Source of the DNA: Pseudomonas sp. DC1.2
GTDB lineage: Bacteria; Pseudomonadota; Gammaproteobacteria; Pseudomonadales; Pseudomonadaceae
DNA: 64,000 nt
Assembly (NCBI RefSeq): GCF_034351645.1
Contig: NZ_CP133782.1
Coordinates: 3,167,001-3,231,000 of the forward strand
Direction: 5' to 3'
This document shows positions 39,770 through 48,674 of the stretch, one piece after another. The notes below the pieces were generated by a model. That model worked only from the letters and a program-made list of their open reading frames with translations. It made no database searches and was not told the origin of the DNA. Made by a program: the position numbers and the translations under genes. How positions within the stretch are numbered: position 1 is the stretch's first letter; every line of letters starts with the position of its first letter.

Positions 39770-40254
39770 GGCGTCTGTTTCCTGCACCGTGGCTATCGCT
39801 GGCACTGTGGTTGTTATGGCTGGTACTAAACCTGTCGATCAGCCCGGGCAATCTGCTGCTGGGCGCCGTGCTGGGTGTGTGCGCGCCACTCATGATGCGC
39901 AAACTGCGACCACTACCGATCCGCATTCGACGACCAGGGACACTCTTGCGCCTGATCCTGCTGGTCGGCCGCGATGTGCTGGTGTCCAACATCGCTGTGG
40001 CTTGGAGCGTGCTCAACGCCGGTCGCCGCCCGCCTCGCTCGCGGTTCGTCAAGGTGCCGCTGGACTTGCGCGATGCCAATGGTCTGGCGGCACTCTCGAT
40101 CATCACTACGGTCGTTCCCGGCACGGTCTGGTCGGAGCTGGCGCTGGACCGCAGCATCCTGTTACTGCACGTGTTCGATCTGGATGACGAAGCACTCTTC
40201 ATCCAGCACTTCAAGGCGACCTACGAACGTCCACTGATGGAGATCTTCGAATGA
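39766..40254 (+). CDS. shaE: Cation/proton antiporter subunit E
   Basis: 162 residues, MrpE family. Two or three N-terminal helices (WLSLALWLLWLVLNLSISPG) lead to a cytoplasmic domain with the conserved NGLAALSIITTVVPGTVW and HVFDLDDE segments. It overlaps the D stop and F start by four bases each. MrpE is needed for assembly or stability of the complex in other bacteria. Confidence 0.93.
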   Translation: MRRLFPAPWLSLALWLLWLVLNLSISPGNLLLGAVLGVCAPLMMRKLRPLPIRIRRPGTLLRLILLVGRDVLVSNIAVAWSVLNAGRRPPRSRFVKVPLDLRDANGLAALSIITTVVPGTVWSELALDRSILLLHVFDLDDEALFIQHFKATYERPLMEIFE

Positions 40255-40529
40255 GCGCCCTGCTGTCGAACGCAATCTTGCTGAGTCTGTTCATCTTTTC
40301 CGTGGCGATGCTGCTGACGCTGGTTCGCCTGTTTCGGGGACCATCGGCTCAGGACAGGGTTCTGGCCCTGGACTACCTGTACATCATCGCCATGCTGATG
40401 ATGCTGACGCTGGGTATTCGCTACGCCAGTGACACGTACTTCGAGGCCGCGTTGCTGATCGCCCTCTTCGGTTTTGTGGGCTCGTTTGCCCTGGCTAAAT
40501 TTCTGCTACGCGGCGAGGTGATCGAATGA
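40251..40529 (+). CDS. shaF: Cation/proton antiporter subunit F
   Basis: 92 residues, three helices, MrpF family (RLFRGPSAQDRVLALDYLY is the family motif, with the conserved Asp in the membrane segment). Start overlaps the E stop and stop overlaps the G start, both as ATGA. Confidence 0.93.
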   Translation: MSALLSNAILLSLFIFSVAMLLTLVRLFRGPSAQDRVLALDYLYIIAMLMMLTLGIRYASDTYFEAALLIALFGFVGSFALAKFLLRGEVIE

Positions 40530-40888
40530 ATACTGAATGGTCGCTGTGGGTCGAAATACCGGTGGCAACTCTGCTGGTGCTCAGCAGTCTGTTTGCGCTG
40601 ATCGGTGCCCTCGGATTGTTACGGATGAAGGATTACTTCCAACGCATGCACCCGCCGGCCCTGGCCTCAACATTGGGTGCGTGGTCTGTGGCGCTGGCGT
40701 CGATCATTTACTTTTCGGCGCTCAAATCAAGCCCAGTGCTGCACGCCTGGCTGATTCCGATTCTGTTGTCGATTACGGTGCCCGTGACCACGTTGCTGCT
40801 GGCCCGGGCCGCGCTGTTTCGAAAGCGCATGGCCGGGGATGATGTGCCCGCCGAAGTCAGTAGTCGGCGCACGGAGAGCGGGCGTTAA
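40526..40888 (+). CDS. shaG: Cation/proton antiporter subunit G
   Basis: 120 residues, MrpG family, three helices with the signature GLLRMKDYFQRMHPPALASTLG. It is the last gene of the six-gene antiporter operon. No clear T-rich terminator follows, but a long-armed REP-like palindrome lies 40 bp downstream. Confidence 0.93.
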   Translation: MNTEWSLWVEIPVATLLVLSSLFALIGALGLLRMKDYFQRMHPPALASTLGAWSVALASIIYFSALKSSPVLHAWLIPILLSITVPVTTLLLARAALFRKRMAGDDVPAEVSSRRTESGR

Positions 40889-40927
40889 ATTCACCGCTCG
40901 CTGTACTGATCGGACTGGGCGCGGCAT

Positions 40928-40973
40928 GCCAGCCCTCGCAGGCGATAGCGCTCGACTGTCGAACCGGGCTGGC
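40928..40973. repeat. REP-like inverted repeat after the antiporter operon
   Basis: Perfect 8-bp arms GCCAGCCC and GGGCTGGC are separated by 30 bases. The right flank (GGGCTGGCTTGCGATGGC) resembles half of a common P. fluorescens REP. It lies between convergent transcription units and may limit read-through. Confidence 0.45.
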
Positions 40974-41009
40974 TTGCGATGGCCACCCGACGAGTCTCTC
41001 CGCCGAGAT

Positions 41010-41456
41010 TCAGCCCCAGGCGACAGCCAATAAACCCGCCCCCAACACCACGCACAACGGCGAATACGCCCAGGTGTCGAGCCGGGCAAATGTCGAGTCT
41101 TTGACTTGTTTGAAGAACCCCACCAAATTCGAATCGCCTATAGCGCGAGCGAACATCAACATCGCAAGCGCACTGATCACCCATTGCAAGGACCAGTGCT
41201 GCACTGTCGGAAAATAAAGCCCGACTCGCAGGCACACCAGCATGGCTATCAACAGCAACGCCGCCGACACCAGCAGTGTGCCAAAGCCTGAAGGTTTGAA
41301 CGCAGGCCTGGATTGCCCTCCACCCTCGTCGGGTACTCGAGGTACCGCGGCTTCGCTGCCGAGCTTGCCACCGAGTGCCCAGTACAAATGCACCAGGCTT
41401 ATCAACAGAAAGACTGCTGCAATCCATTGCGCGACCATTAGGCTCATATTCGACAT
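41010..41456 (-). CDS. DUF3995 membrane protein
   Basis: 148 residues with four predicted transmembrane helices. Family marks are VHLYWALGGKLGSEAAVPRVP near the start and FARAIGDSNLVGFFKQVKDSTFARLDTWAYSPLC near the end. The first ATG (41456) is used here; a second (41447) is equally possible. Function is unknown for the family. It converges with the antiporter operon. Confidence 0.8.
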   Translation of the reverse strand: MSNMSLMVAQWIAAVFLLISLVHLYWALGGKLGSEAAVPRVPDEGGGQSRPAFKPSGFGTLLVSAALLLIAMLVCLRVGLYFPTVQHWSLQWVISALAMLMFARAIGDSNLVGFFKQVKDSTFARLDTWAYSPLCVVLGAGLLAVAWG

Positions 41457-41628
41457 CCAGCGTGAAAGGTCGCCGCAGGATGAACTTCCTTGCGCGTTTT
41501 TGTAAGGTAAATGTCATCACTGGGGAAAAGCCCCGCCCTGGCACCGGCCACCTGACGCACTGGCGAAGAACAATCGCCTGCCGGACTGCCAAGCAGCCCA
41601 GCGTGAGCAAGGCTGCACGCCGCGCGTT

Positions 41629-42648
41629 TTATGGGGTGAGGCTGGCGGTGACTTTGTCCGCCACATCCTTGGGCAACCACGCTCGCCATACGTCAGGGTG
41701 CGCGGTCATGAACGCCTCGGCTGCCTGGCGCGGCGCGGTGTGTTTTTCGCTCATGTCAGCCAGCGCCTTGTTCAACGGCACGATTGGCAAATCGACCTTG
41801 CTGAAGAACTCGGCAATCTGCGGATACTGCGTCTGGAACGGAGTAGAAACGCCAATGGACAATTTCGAGGCCAGCGAGCGCGTCGGTTGCGGATTGGGGT
41901 TATCGGCGTCCGTCAGGGTTTTCCACGCTTGAGCGTCAAACGGCGGCTCTTCGAGCTGAATCAGTTTGTAACGCCCGAGCAACGGCGTGGGCGACCAGTA
42001 ATAAAACAATATCGGTTTGCCACGACGGATCGACGACGTGATTTCCGCGTCCAGTGCTGCCCCCGAACCGCTGCGAAAATTCACGTAGCTGTCGGACAAG
42101 CCATAGGCTTTGAGTTTTTGCTGGTTGACCACTTCCGACGTCCAGCCGATCGGACTGTTGAGGAAGCGCCCCTTGCCTGGGCTTTCCGGATCGCTGAACA
42201 CATCCTTGTAGCGCGGCAGATCACTGACACTACGCAGGTCCGGCGCCAGCGGCTTGATGCCTTTGGCCGGGTCCCCCTTGATAACGTACTCCGGCACCCA
42301 CCAACCTTCGGTGGCTCCCTTGACCGTATCGCCCAGGCTCGCGACTTTACCTTCAGCCTCAGCCTTGACCCATACCGGACTGCGGCCGGCCCACTCTTCG
42401 CCAATGACCTGAATGTCGTTGTTGGCCAGTGCGGTCTCCAGCGTGATGGTCGTACCCGGCAAGGTATCGGTCGGCAGTCCGTAGCCCTTCTCGACAATGA
42501 TCCGCAGGATATCGGTGATCAAGCTGCCGCTTTCCCAGTTCAGGTCGGCAAAGTGGATCGGTGCCTGGGCGGCAAAAACCGGAACCGGGGTGGCCAACAT
42601 ACCGAATGTGGCCAGGGTTGCGGCCAACAACCTTCGAAATCCTTTCAT
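41629..42648 (-). CDS. Orphan glycine betaine/carnitine-type substrate-binding protein (ProX/OpuAC)
   Basis: 339 residues from ATG 42648 with AGGTG nine bases upstream. The Sec signal ends PVFA. The fold is OpuAC (ADLNWESGSLITDILRIIVE; ALANNDIQVIGEEW; GKPILFYYWSPTPLL, where the aromatic residues form the quaternary-ammonium cage). No permease or ATPase gene is adjacent. In pseudomonads several such orphan binding proteins feed one core Cbc permease, and this could be another, for choline, betaine or carnitine; that is inference. Confidence 0.88.
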   Translation of the reverse strand: MKGFRRLLAATLATFGMLATPVPVFAAQAPIHFADLNWESGSLITDILRIIVEKGYGLPTDTLPGTTITLETALANNDIQVIGEEWAGRSPVWVKAEAEGKVASLGDTVKGATEGWWVPEYVIKGDPAKGIKPLAPDLRSVSDLPRYKDVFSDPESPGKGRFLNSPIGWTSEVVNQQKLKAYGLSDSYVNFRSGSGAALDAEITSSIRRGKPILFYYWSPTPLLGRYKLIQLEEPPFDAQAWKTLTDADNPNPQPTRSLASKLSIGVSTPFQTQYPQIAEFFSKVDLPIVPLNKALADMSEKHTAPRQAAEAFMTAHPDVWRAWLPKDVADKVTASLTP

Positions 42649-42765
42649 GCTTTTGCACCTCGCGCTGTTCACAGCAGTAACAGGATGGCCGGGTACAACA
42701 CCGCGAGCCTCTGAATACTCAGTCAACTGACTGTAGTAGAGGTTCCTGTTTTCGAGGAGCGTGGG

Positions 42766-42969
42766 CTATTTTTCGGAAGGTTCCTGCAAACGGGCCAGCT
42801 CTCTTCTGACCATGCTCGCGTATTCCGCAGGGCGTAACGTGTAAATCTGTGACGCAACCCAACTCAGCCAGCTCCCCTGCGCAATGGCCTTATGGTCGAA
42901 CAGGCGCTTGGCCTCAGCTCGAGCGCTGGCCTGGTTTTGCTCATGGAAATCCGCGCGGGTCAGGGGCAT
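42766..42969 (-). CDS. Small hypothetical protein coupled to the upstream gene
   Basis: 67 residues, charged and helical, no signal or membrane segment. It contains SWLSWVASQIYTLRPAEYASMVRRELARLQ. I do not recognise a family. Its ATG overlaps the upstream stop (TAATG), which strongly supports it being a real, translationally coupled gene. The 117-bp gap to the ProX-like gene contains nothing I can name. Confidence 0.6.
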   Translation of the reverse strand: MPLTRADFHEQNQASARAEAKRLFDHKAIAQGSWLSWVASQIYTLRPAEYASMVRRELARLQEPSEK

Positions 42970-43418
42970 TACTCGCTCGCCTTGAACGTCACCAGCTCAC
43001 CCTTGCGCCACTTGGCCGCCTTGGCGGTCACGGCCTTGAGTGTTTTGGTCAGGCCTTCCTGCAACTGCTGATGGGCAGCGAACACCATCACCACGCTATG
43101 ACCTTCTTTGAACACAACGCCGTGACCATCGGTTGTGGTGACGAACGCGTAATCACCGATGCCGTAAACCGTCAGTTTGATTTCGCGGAACTTGATGTCC
43201 AGCTTGCCGCCTTCGCGGCTGGGCAATACCGCGGCGCTGAAATAATCGCCGACCTTAAGTTTGAGCCCCGGTTTGTCGTCCACCACCAGTGCTGTCTCGG
43301 TATCGATTTCGGCAATGTAAATGCCTTCAGCGTTCTGTTCGGTGACGTAAATAAAACGCGACTGGAACTGTTTAACCAACTTTGCGCGCAAATCACCCAG
43401 CACGAACAAAGCATGCAT
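42969..43418 (-). CDS. Hypothetical protein, about 149 residues
   Basis: From ATG 43418 (MHALFVLGDLRAKLVKQF); a TTG 24 bases upstream is an alternative, and neither has a strong ribosome site. The protein has no signal peptide. The first half is beta-rich (RFIYVTEQNAEGIYIAEIDT) and the last 40 residues are helical and lysine-rich (LTKTLKAVTAKAAKWRKGEL). I do not recognise the family. It is coupled to the 67-residue gene downstream, so the pair probably works together. Confidence 0.65.
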   Translation of the reverse strand: MHALFVLGDLRAKLVKQFQSRFIYVTEQNAEGIYIAEIDTETALVVDDKPGLKLKVGDYFSAAVLPSREGGKLDIKFREIKLTVYGIGDYAFVTTTDGHGVVFKEGHSVVMVFAAHQQLQEGLTKTLKAVTAKAAKWRKGELVTFKASE

Positions 43419-43529
43419 ATCGAGATTACTTACTGCCAAGGAAACATCCCCACATCTGAAAATGGTGCCATACGCAGAAAATGCGCACGGCAGAAAAAAG
43501 CGGCCATGCCGAAGGTGTTGCAGAATCAC

Positions 43530-43850
43530 TCAGGTAAAAGCCTGAATTGAGCAGAGCGCTCATCCATCATGAGGTTCGATAAGACTACTGGAATGTCTCG
43601 CGCGATGCCCTCCCTGACGTTCGTCAGGCGTTGAAGGAAAACGCCATTCTTGGGGCCAGAGAAAAAAGACTACAAACATTAGAGAAAAGTCGCTTTAAAA
43701 AAATCTCTTTTCTGACATATCGCCCTTAAAAAATTGCTTTAGATACGCATCAGCCGTCAAGCACCAGTGACGCGATTCTAGAGCAGTGATGCTCATAGAG
43801 ACTACTCAAAACGACGAACAGACGTCGGTAAACAATGAAAAGGACTTCAT
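43530..43850. other. Non-coding spacer upstream of small plus-strand genes
   Basis: No gene is seen. The perfect hairpin CCTGACG-TT-CGTCAGG lies at 43613-43628. From 43680 to 43745 the sequence is AT-rich with two long A-runs, likely promoter territory for the small gene at 43851. Confidence 0.45.
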
Positions 43851-44099
43851 ATGTGCATACTCAGCCACTTTTCCTTTAACCCCTGCGCCCCAACAAGCGA
43901 CTCGTCCGCCCCCACGGCGGCGGCGTTTCAACACACGGCAAGCCACCTGCAACCCCTAGCAGCGCCTCGCTTTCAAGTGGTCCTGGCCGGAAATGCATTT
44001 TTCCACATAAAAGAAAAATCCACGGGGCGCGTAAGAGGCTTCCGAGGGAACCACAACGAGGCCTGCTTTCTCGCCCGCGCACTCGAAGCCAGCAGCTGA
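43851..44099 (+). CDS. Small hypothetical protein, 82 residues
   Basis: A strong AAGGA ribosome site lies six bases before the ATG. The protein is basic at its C-terminus (FHIKEKSTGRVRGFRGNHNEACFLARALEASS), which looks like a conserved small-domain ending, while the first 40 residues are serine/alanine/proline-rich and low in structure. No signal or membrane helix. I do not know the family. Coding status rests on the ribosome site and the reasonable codon use. Confidence 0.5.
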   Translation: MCILSHFSFNPCAPTSDSSAPTAAAFQHTASHLQPLAAPRFQVVLAGNAFFHIKEKSTGRVRGFRGNHNEACFLARALEASS

Positions 44100-44256
44100 A
44101 GTAAATCCTCGTGCAACGCCCATGACGTTTCGTCACGCCGATGAGTTAACTCAGCCGTCGGCTGGCAACTACTGCCATACTGCCCGCCCTAAGAAACCCA
44201 TCCCCTCGGTGGACGGCTTTCAATAAAAACGAAAATTTTCAAGGGAAGGCTGCTAC

Positions 44257-44487
44257 GTGACGGAATTTGATATCGGCGAGTTTTTTATCCGGGGCGAAGC
44301 CAGAGAAGTTGAAGGTGAATTTCAGGCCGTCATTGTGATGCGCGCCAAACCGCCACTGACCGCCGTCACCTTTCATCAGGTCGAGAAGGATCGCTGGTTC
44401 AAAACGGCGGAAGTGGCCAACATCGCCGCCCAAGAGGCTGCCAAGGCTCTGAAGGTGGCTGTCGATGAAGGCGCGCTGAAAGCCTGA
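44257..44487 (+). CDS. Small hypothetical protein, 76 residues
   Basis: It starts at GTG 44257 with AAGGGAAGG seven bases upstream, an unusually strong ribosome site. The protein has an N-terminal beta portion (DIGEFFIRGEAREVEGEFQA) and a helical alanine-rich end (VANIAAQEAAKALKVAVDEG). It looks like a conserved Pseudomonas small protein, but I cannot name it. It is monocistronic, and the preceding 150 bp are AT-rich. Confidence 0.65.
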   Translation: MTEFDIGEFFIRGEAREVEGEFQAVIVMRAKPPLTAVTFHQVEKDRWFKTAEVANIAAQEAAKALKVAVDEGALKA

Positions 44488-44801
44488 GATACACCGCCAC
44501 GCCGTCAAGGAACGAGCGATGCAAAGGCGAGCTTCTCTTTAAGAACAGCAAGATGATTAAGTTGAACCCGCCCGCTCGCCTGGCAACGAAAAGTATCGCT
44601 AACGTTCAATCCCGCGAAGTACCGATGACGATGCACTCGCCCTGAATGCCGACATCGGCTGCGCGCCGCCAAGAGGCAGGGGCAGGACCAGTGCCATGTC
44701 CACGGCATCCAGCGCGCTGTTTCTGGCCGAAAACAGCAGGCTGGAGAGCGTCGACACATTAGCCTGAGGCATGCCCAGGGCATGCCATTTTCGTCAACCG
44801 A
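44488..44801. other. Spacer between convergent genes, with hairpin
   Basis: Perfect 9-bp arms GGCATGCCC/GGGCATGCC with a single central base occupy 44768-44786, followed on the plus strand by ATTTT, so it may end plus-strand transcription. An open frame of 57 codons on the minus strand (44599-44772) has no ribosome site and is not called. Confidence 0.4.
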
Positions 44802-45380
44802 TCAGATCAGCTTGCGCTTGATCGCTTCGTCCAGCGTGCTCTGCGTCAAGTGCTTGAGCAGCACGTCACCGCGTTCATTGAACGGCGCACCGACAATGAG
44901 CAAAATCTGCATCCAGGTCCGGGTGCTCTCTTGCTTGACGATTTTACCCAGCACTTTACCGTCCTGATCCTTGAACACCGTCTCCAGGGTCAACGTGTTG
45001 CTGAACGTTGTCGGGATCAGAAACAGCGTGAAACCGGTCAGCCAGGCACTCGCCACATTGCCTTGTTCGTTGTTGGTCAACAGGCTGGTGATGTACAGGT
45101 TGGAATCGACCTTGTCCGTGGTCACGCTTTTGAACTGCCCGGACTCATTGAACGTTTCCAGAATGCTCTTTTGTATCCCTTGCGAATTGACCACGCCACC
45201 CGACAGCTCGCCGTTAAAGTGGTGTTGTGCGCTCACCTGCAAATAGGCGGTGGGCTTGTCCTGCCGGACTTGGGCCGGCGGCCATTGTTCTACAGGCGGC
45301 AGTTCATGCTGGGAGTAGGAAATGCAACCGGTCAGGGTCGTGCTGACCAGCAGCAGTAACGCCAGAAAATACTTATTCAT
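44802..45380 (-). CDS. Lipoprotein, second of an overlapping pair
   Basis: 192 residues. A lipoprotein signal ends LTGC with Cys19 at the lipidation site. After a proline-rich linker the mature part contains SAQHHFNGELSGGVVNSQGIQKSILETF and two hydrophobic segments (TGFTLFLIPTTF, MQILLIVGAPF). Family unknown. The start lies eight bases inside the upstream lipoprotein gene, so expression is coupled. Asn20 is not seen after the Cys (CIS), so outer-membrane sorting is expected. Confidence 0.8.
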   Translation of the reverse strand: MNKYFLALLLLVSTTLTGCISYSQHELPPVEQWPPAQVRQDKPTAYLQVSAQHHFNGELSGGVVNSQGIQKSILETFNESGQFKSVTTDKVDSNLYITSLLTNNEQGNVASAWLTGFTLFLIPTTFSNTLTLETVFKDQDGKVLGKIVKQESTRTWMQILLIVGAPFNERGDVLLKHLTQSTLDEAIKRKLI

Positions 45381-46005
45381 GTGCAGTCAGTTCCTTTGAC
45401 GGAGTTTGTAATTGAGGGGTGGCGCTGGCCAGCAAATGCGCAATGAGTTCACGCAACTGCGTAGCCCCCAGACCCGCGTTGAGGTAATCGGAGCTCCACA
45501 TACCGACATTCTTGTCGAGTTTGACCTGCTCGACAGACTTGGCCAATTGCTTGCCATGACGGTCTTCGATGATCAACTCGCCGGCCAGGTCGTACTTGTC
45601 GATATAGATCGGGCCGTCAACCCAGATCCAGATCGTCAACGTCAACAACGCGCCGGGCAAGTACGCAGGGTGGACGGTGCGCTTGCCTGCCAGCGACGTC
45701 AGATTGAACTTGAGTACCACATCGTCCTCTCCGGCCTTCGCTGGGAAAACCACGGTGCGCTTGAAGTAGTCGCTTTTATCGACGTAAGCGCTGATCTGCT
45801 CGGTCAGCTGTTTGCTGCCGGCGTTACGGACGTTGTTGTCCAGACCGGGGGCGGAAATCACCACCGCACTGATTTCGGCGTTGCGATCGAGAGTCACAGG
45901 GGCGGGGCTCAAAGGCTGGCCGATCGGCCCCAACGGCGTGAACGAAACACACCCTGTCAGCGACAGTCCGAGGGTGATAACCGCCAGATAAACGAGACGC
46001 TTCAC
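45373..46005 (-). CDS. Lipoprotein, first of an overlapping pair
   Basis: 210 residues. The signal has the same layout as its partner, with LTGC and Cys19. The mature part has AVVISAPGLDNNVRNAGSKQLTEQISAYV and a central hydrophobic stretch (LPGALLTLTIWIWVDGPIYID) similar in placement to the partner's. The two proteins look like distant relatives: both have a short hydrophobic central segment and a LKHL/LIAHLL-type helical end. Function unknown; they may form a cell-envelope hetero-complex (inference). Confidence 0.8.
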   Translation of the reverse strand: MKRLVYLAVITLGLSLTGCVSFTPLGPIGQPLSPAPVTLDRNAEISAVVISAPGLDNNVRNAGSKQLTEQISAYVDKSDYFKRTVVFPAKAGEDDVVLKFNLTSLAGKRTVHPAYLPGALLTLTIWIWVDGPIYIDKYDLAGELIIEDRHGKQLAKSVEQVKLDKNVGMWSSDYLNAGLGATQLRELIAHLLASATPQLQTPSKELTAHE

Positions 46006-46347
46006 TGCTTAAATCCTTTTTATACGGGATCGGGGGAGCGTTGGCTCGACAGAACCTCGTACAAGGATTGGGCAGATCAGCATCGAAGGCGTTTAGCCAA
46101 GGAAGTGAGTGTCGGTTACATCCATGTACGGACTCGTTGAGCGGCGGCTTGGTGACGCCAGAAACGCGGCGGCATCGTAAACTTTGAGCAGGCGACAAGC
46201 AATAGCTTATAGCCATCATTGGTGCCGATTCCGCAAAAGGCTGCTAAACCTTATCGAACTCTTGGCGCGCGCCCCCCTCAGATGCAATGACGTTGCCCTC
46301 CCGGATTGCGCAATCACCGTGACTGACTCACCTGCAAGGAGATACCG
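46006..46347. other. Non-coding divergent spacer
   Basis: This separates the lipoprotein pair (minus) from the DUF2789 gene (plus). No gene or clear palindrome is visible; promoters for both sides must lie here. An AAGGAG ribosome site is at its right end. Confidence 0.4.
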
Positions 46348-46587
46348 ATGGATTCGCCCACCCACGACTTGAAAGGCTTATTTGACCAACTCGGCCTGGA
46401 CTCCAGCGAGAAGGCCATCGACGATTTCATCGCCCATCACTCGCCCTTGGCGGACGACGAGAAACTCATTGATGCCGAATTCTGGACCCCACAACAGGCT
46501 AGTTTTCTAAAAGAACAATTGCGTGAAGACGCTGACTGGGCGCGGGTGGTGGATGACTTAAACCTGCGTATGCATCAAGTTCACTGA
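46348..46587 (+). CDS. DUF2789 family protein
   Basis: 79 residues with AAGGAG eight bases before the ATG. The family pattern is clear: HDLKGLFDQLGLDSSEKAIDDFI, then a proline motif HSPL, then FWTPQQASFLKEQLREDADWARVVDDLN. Members are small acidic helical proteins of unknown function in Gammaproteobacteria. It is monocistronic and convergent with the next small gene. Confidence 0.85.
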   Translation: MDSPTHDLKGLFDQLGLDSSEKAIDDFIAHHSPLADDEKLIDAEFWTPQQASFLKEQLREDADWARVVDDLNLRMHQVH

Positions 46588-46596
46588 AGCAATTAA

Positions 46597-46800
46597 TCAG
46601 TGCAGACTGTCGGGCCGTTTGCCGCTTAATTGCGCTAACCAGGCGGCCCTGCAGGCTTCAGCCTCATCGCGACTGGAAAACGCCGTCCCCCGGCGTTCAC
46701 CATTGAGCAAGACCACCCAGCAAACACTCTGGCCCACTGCGCGCAAACTGGCGGGCACTCCGCTGCCAATCATCACCGCGACATCGACTTTGCTTTGCAT
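46597..46800 (-). CDS. Small hypothetical protein, 67 residues
   Basis: From ATG 46800, with GAGGGGG upstream. Sequence features: VGQSVCWVVLLNGERRGTAF, then an acidic helix SSRDEAEACRAAWLAQL. It has the look of a small conserved Pseudomonas protein in which a beta-hairpin is followed by a helix. No family recognised. It converges with the DUF2789 gene, nine bases apart. Confidence 0.6.
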   Translation of the reverse strand: MQSKVDVAVMIGSGVPASLRAVGQSVCWVVLLNGERRGTAFSSRDEAEACRAAWLAQLSGKRPDSLH

Positions 46801-46919
46801 GCTGCCCCCTCGAATATTCATTAGCCGCCTAACTATGTCGGCATGTTAATGATTTGAATCACGAGGAAACAGCAAGCTATATGTACAGCTTCGTTACACG
46901 AAGCGTAACAATCGGCGTG

Positions 46920-48536
46920 TCAGCGTGGCTTCTGCGGTTTGTAACCCAAGCGTAAACCACCCCAATGCCTGCCCTTGACCATGATCGGTACTGACAGATC
47001 GTGCATCAGTTCTCCGGTGTCGCGGGTATAGGTTTGCAGCAGTACCGCTTGTTGATGGCTGCCACAGCGCACGCCGGTACGGTCGGCAAATTTGCGTTTG
47101 GTACGGTTTTGCAGCGTATCGACCTGCACATCACCGGTCAGTGGCTGGGTGAAAACGGTGTTATGGGTCGGCACATAGCCCTGCTGAGTGCAAGCAATGG
47201 CAAACACCAAGCCTTCGTGACGCGGCAACAACGGCTCTTGAATCGCCGGCAAGACTTGATCGGTGTAGCCATCGAAACGCGTCTGAAACTTGGCCGGCTG
47301 GGTTTTGGGGATCGCCTGATAATGGCGATCAAACAGGTCATCGAGACTGACACGACCCTGATCGATGTCCGCTTCAAAACGCGCGGCAATCTGGCTGGCG
47401 CCTTCACGGGCGAGGTCGTAAACCCGCTGGTGATAGTCGTCCAGCCCAACTTCAGCCAAACGTTCGCTGATGCTTTCGGCTTGACCTTCCATCTGCACCG
47501 CTGCCTGGGCCAGACGTTGGGTCTGCTGGTCACTGATTGCCAAATCGCTGCGCATTTGCTCAATGGCTTGAAACAGACTGTCCAGTTGTTCACGGTTGGT
47601 GTCAGCGCCCAAGGCGATTTCCCCAACCTGATGTTCGACATTGGCGGCCAGGCGCGCGATATTTTCCAGGTGCTGGCCTGTGTGCTCGACTTGCCCGACA
47701 CCGATGTCCAGGTCACTGGAGAGCTGGCGAATTTGCTCGACCACTTGCGCGGTACGCTGCTGAATGTCGGCGACCATTCCACCCACTTCGCCAGTGGCCG
47801 ACGCCGTGCGCGCGGCCAGCCCACGCACTTCATCCGCCACCACCGCGAAGCCGCGACCATGCTCTCCGGCACGGGCTGCTTCAATGGCCGCATTCAGTGC
47901 CAACAGATTGGTCTGGCTGGCGATGGACTGGATCACCAGGGTCACCCGCTGAATGTCATCACTGCGCAGGCTCAAGGCCTCGATCAGTTCACGGCTGGCA
48001 TTCGCGCGCTGGCTGAGCTGGTGCATGAGAGCAATTGACTCGATCAACTCCGAATGCCCTGCGGCGCTGCTCTGATGAGCCTCGCTGGCCGCGCTGAGGG
48101 CTTGGCGGCTAAGTGTCGAGGTGGCGTGTTCGGTCGCGATCATGACTTCGGCGTTACTGACGATCCGGGCGGCAGCACCGAGTTGCGATTGCAGCTTGTC
48201 GGCCAGTTGCTTGACCGAGAAGGCCACGCCGGCGGCGGACAGCGCGTTGTGACTGGTGGTGTAGGAAAGGTCGCGGGTCAGCTCGGAGATTGCACTGATG
48301 CTTTGCGCAGGGGCTGAATCAGGAGTCGGGCGTGAACGCAAGCGCGGTAACCAGATGATCAGCACCGCCAACGGCAGGCCCAAATACAGGGACCACCCAC
48401 CCAACACCATGCCACAGAGCAACAGCATCAAAGCGATGCTTTGCAACGTGGGGGTCATCCAGCGGTTTTTCGCGGCCAGCGTTGCTGCGGGCGCTGGTGT
48501 AGGCACTGGCCCAACCAGAGATCCGTCTCTCGTCAT
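46920..48536 (-). CDS. Methyl-accepting chemotaxis protein with C-terminal sensor-like domain
   Basis: 538 residues from ATG 48536 (a GTG nine bases upstream is possible). Two close transmembrane helices lie near 27-65 with almost no periplasmic loop and no HAMP. The signalling tip [31 protein letters not shown] is intact. About 185 residues follow it, with [17 protein letters not shown] and [21 protein letters not shown], which resemble the end of Cache-type sensor domains. The sensor would therefore be cytoplasmic and C-terminal. The ligand is unknown. Confidence 0.9.
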   Translation of the reverse strand: MTRDGSLVGPVPTPAPAATLAAKNRWMTPTLQSIALMLLLCGMVLGGWSLYLGLPLAVLIIWLPRLRSRPTPDSAPAQSISAISELTRDLSYTTSHNALSAAGVAFSVKQLADKLQSQLGAAARIVSNAEVMIATEHATSTLSRQALSAASEAHQSSAAGHSELIESIALMHQLSQRANASRELIEALSLRSDDIQRVTLVIQSIASQTNLLALNAAIEAARAGEHGRGFAVVADEVRGLAARTASATGEVGGMVADIQQRTAQVVEQIRQLSSDLDIGVGQVEHTGQHLENIARLAANVEHQVGEIALGADTNREQLDSLFQAIEQMRSDLAISDQQTQRLAQAAVQMEGQAESISERLAEVGLDDYHQRVYDLAREGASQIAARFEADIDQGRVSLDDLFDRHYQAIPKTQPAKFQTRFDGYTDQVLPAIQEPLLPRHEGLVFAIACTQQGYVPTHNTVFTQPLTGDVQVDTLQNRTKRKFADRTGVRCGSHQQAVLLQTYTRDTGELMHDLSVPIMVKGRHWGGLRLGYKPQKPR

Positions 48537-48674
48537 CTTCGTCACCCCATCCGACTTCTAATTGTTGTGCCTGCATTAAACGCCACTATTGGGCCATTAT
48601 CTACGGTCCGTTAGTCGCGGATATTGCAGCAGGTCAAAAGAAGTGTGTGAGATTTTTCGCAGACGGCAAAAAGC

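Noticed and set aside
44599..44772. 57-codon minus-strand frame (MPQANVSTLSS onward)
   Set aside because: Composition is protein-like, but there is no ribosome site and the start lies inside a 9-bp-arm hairpin.
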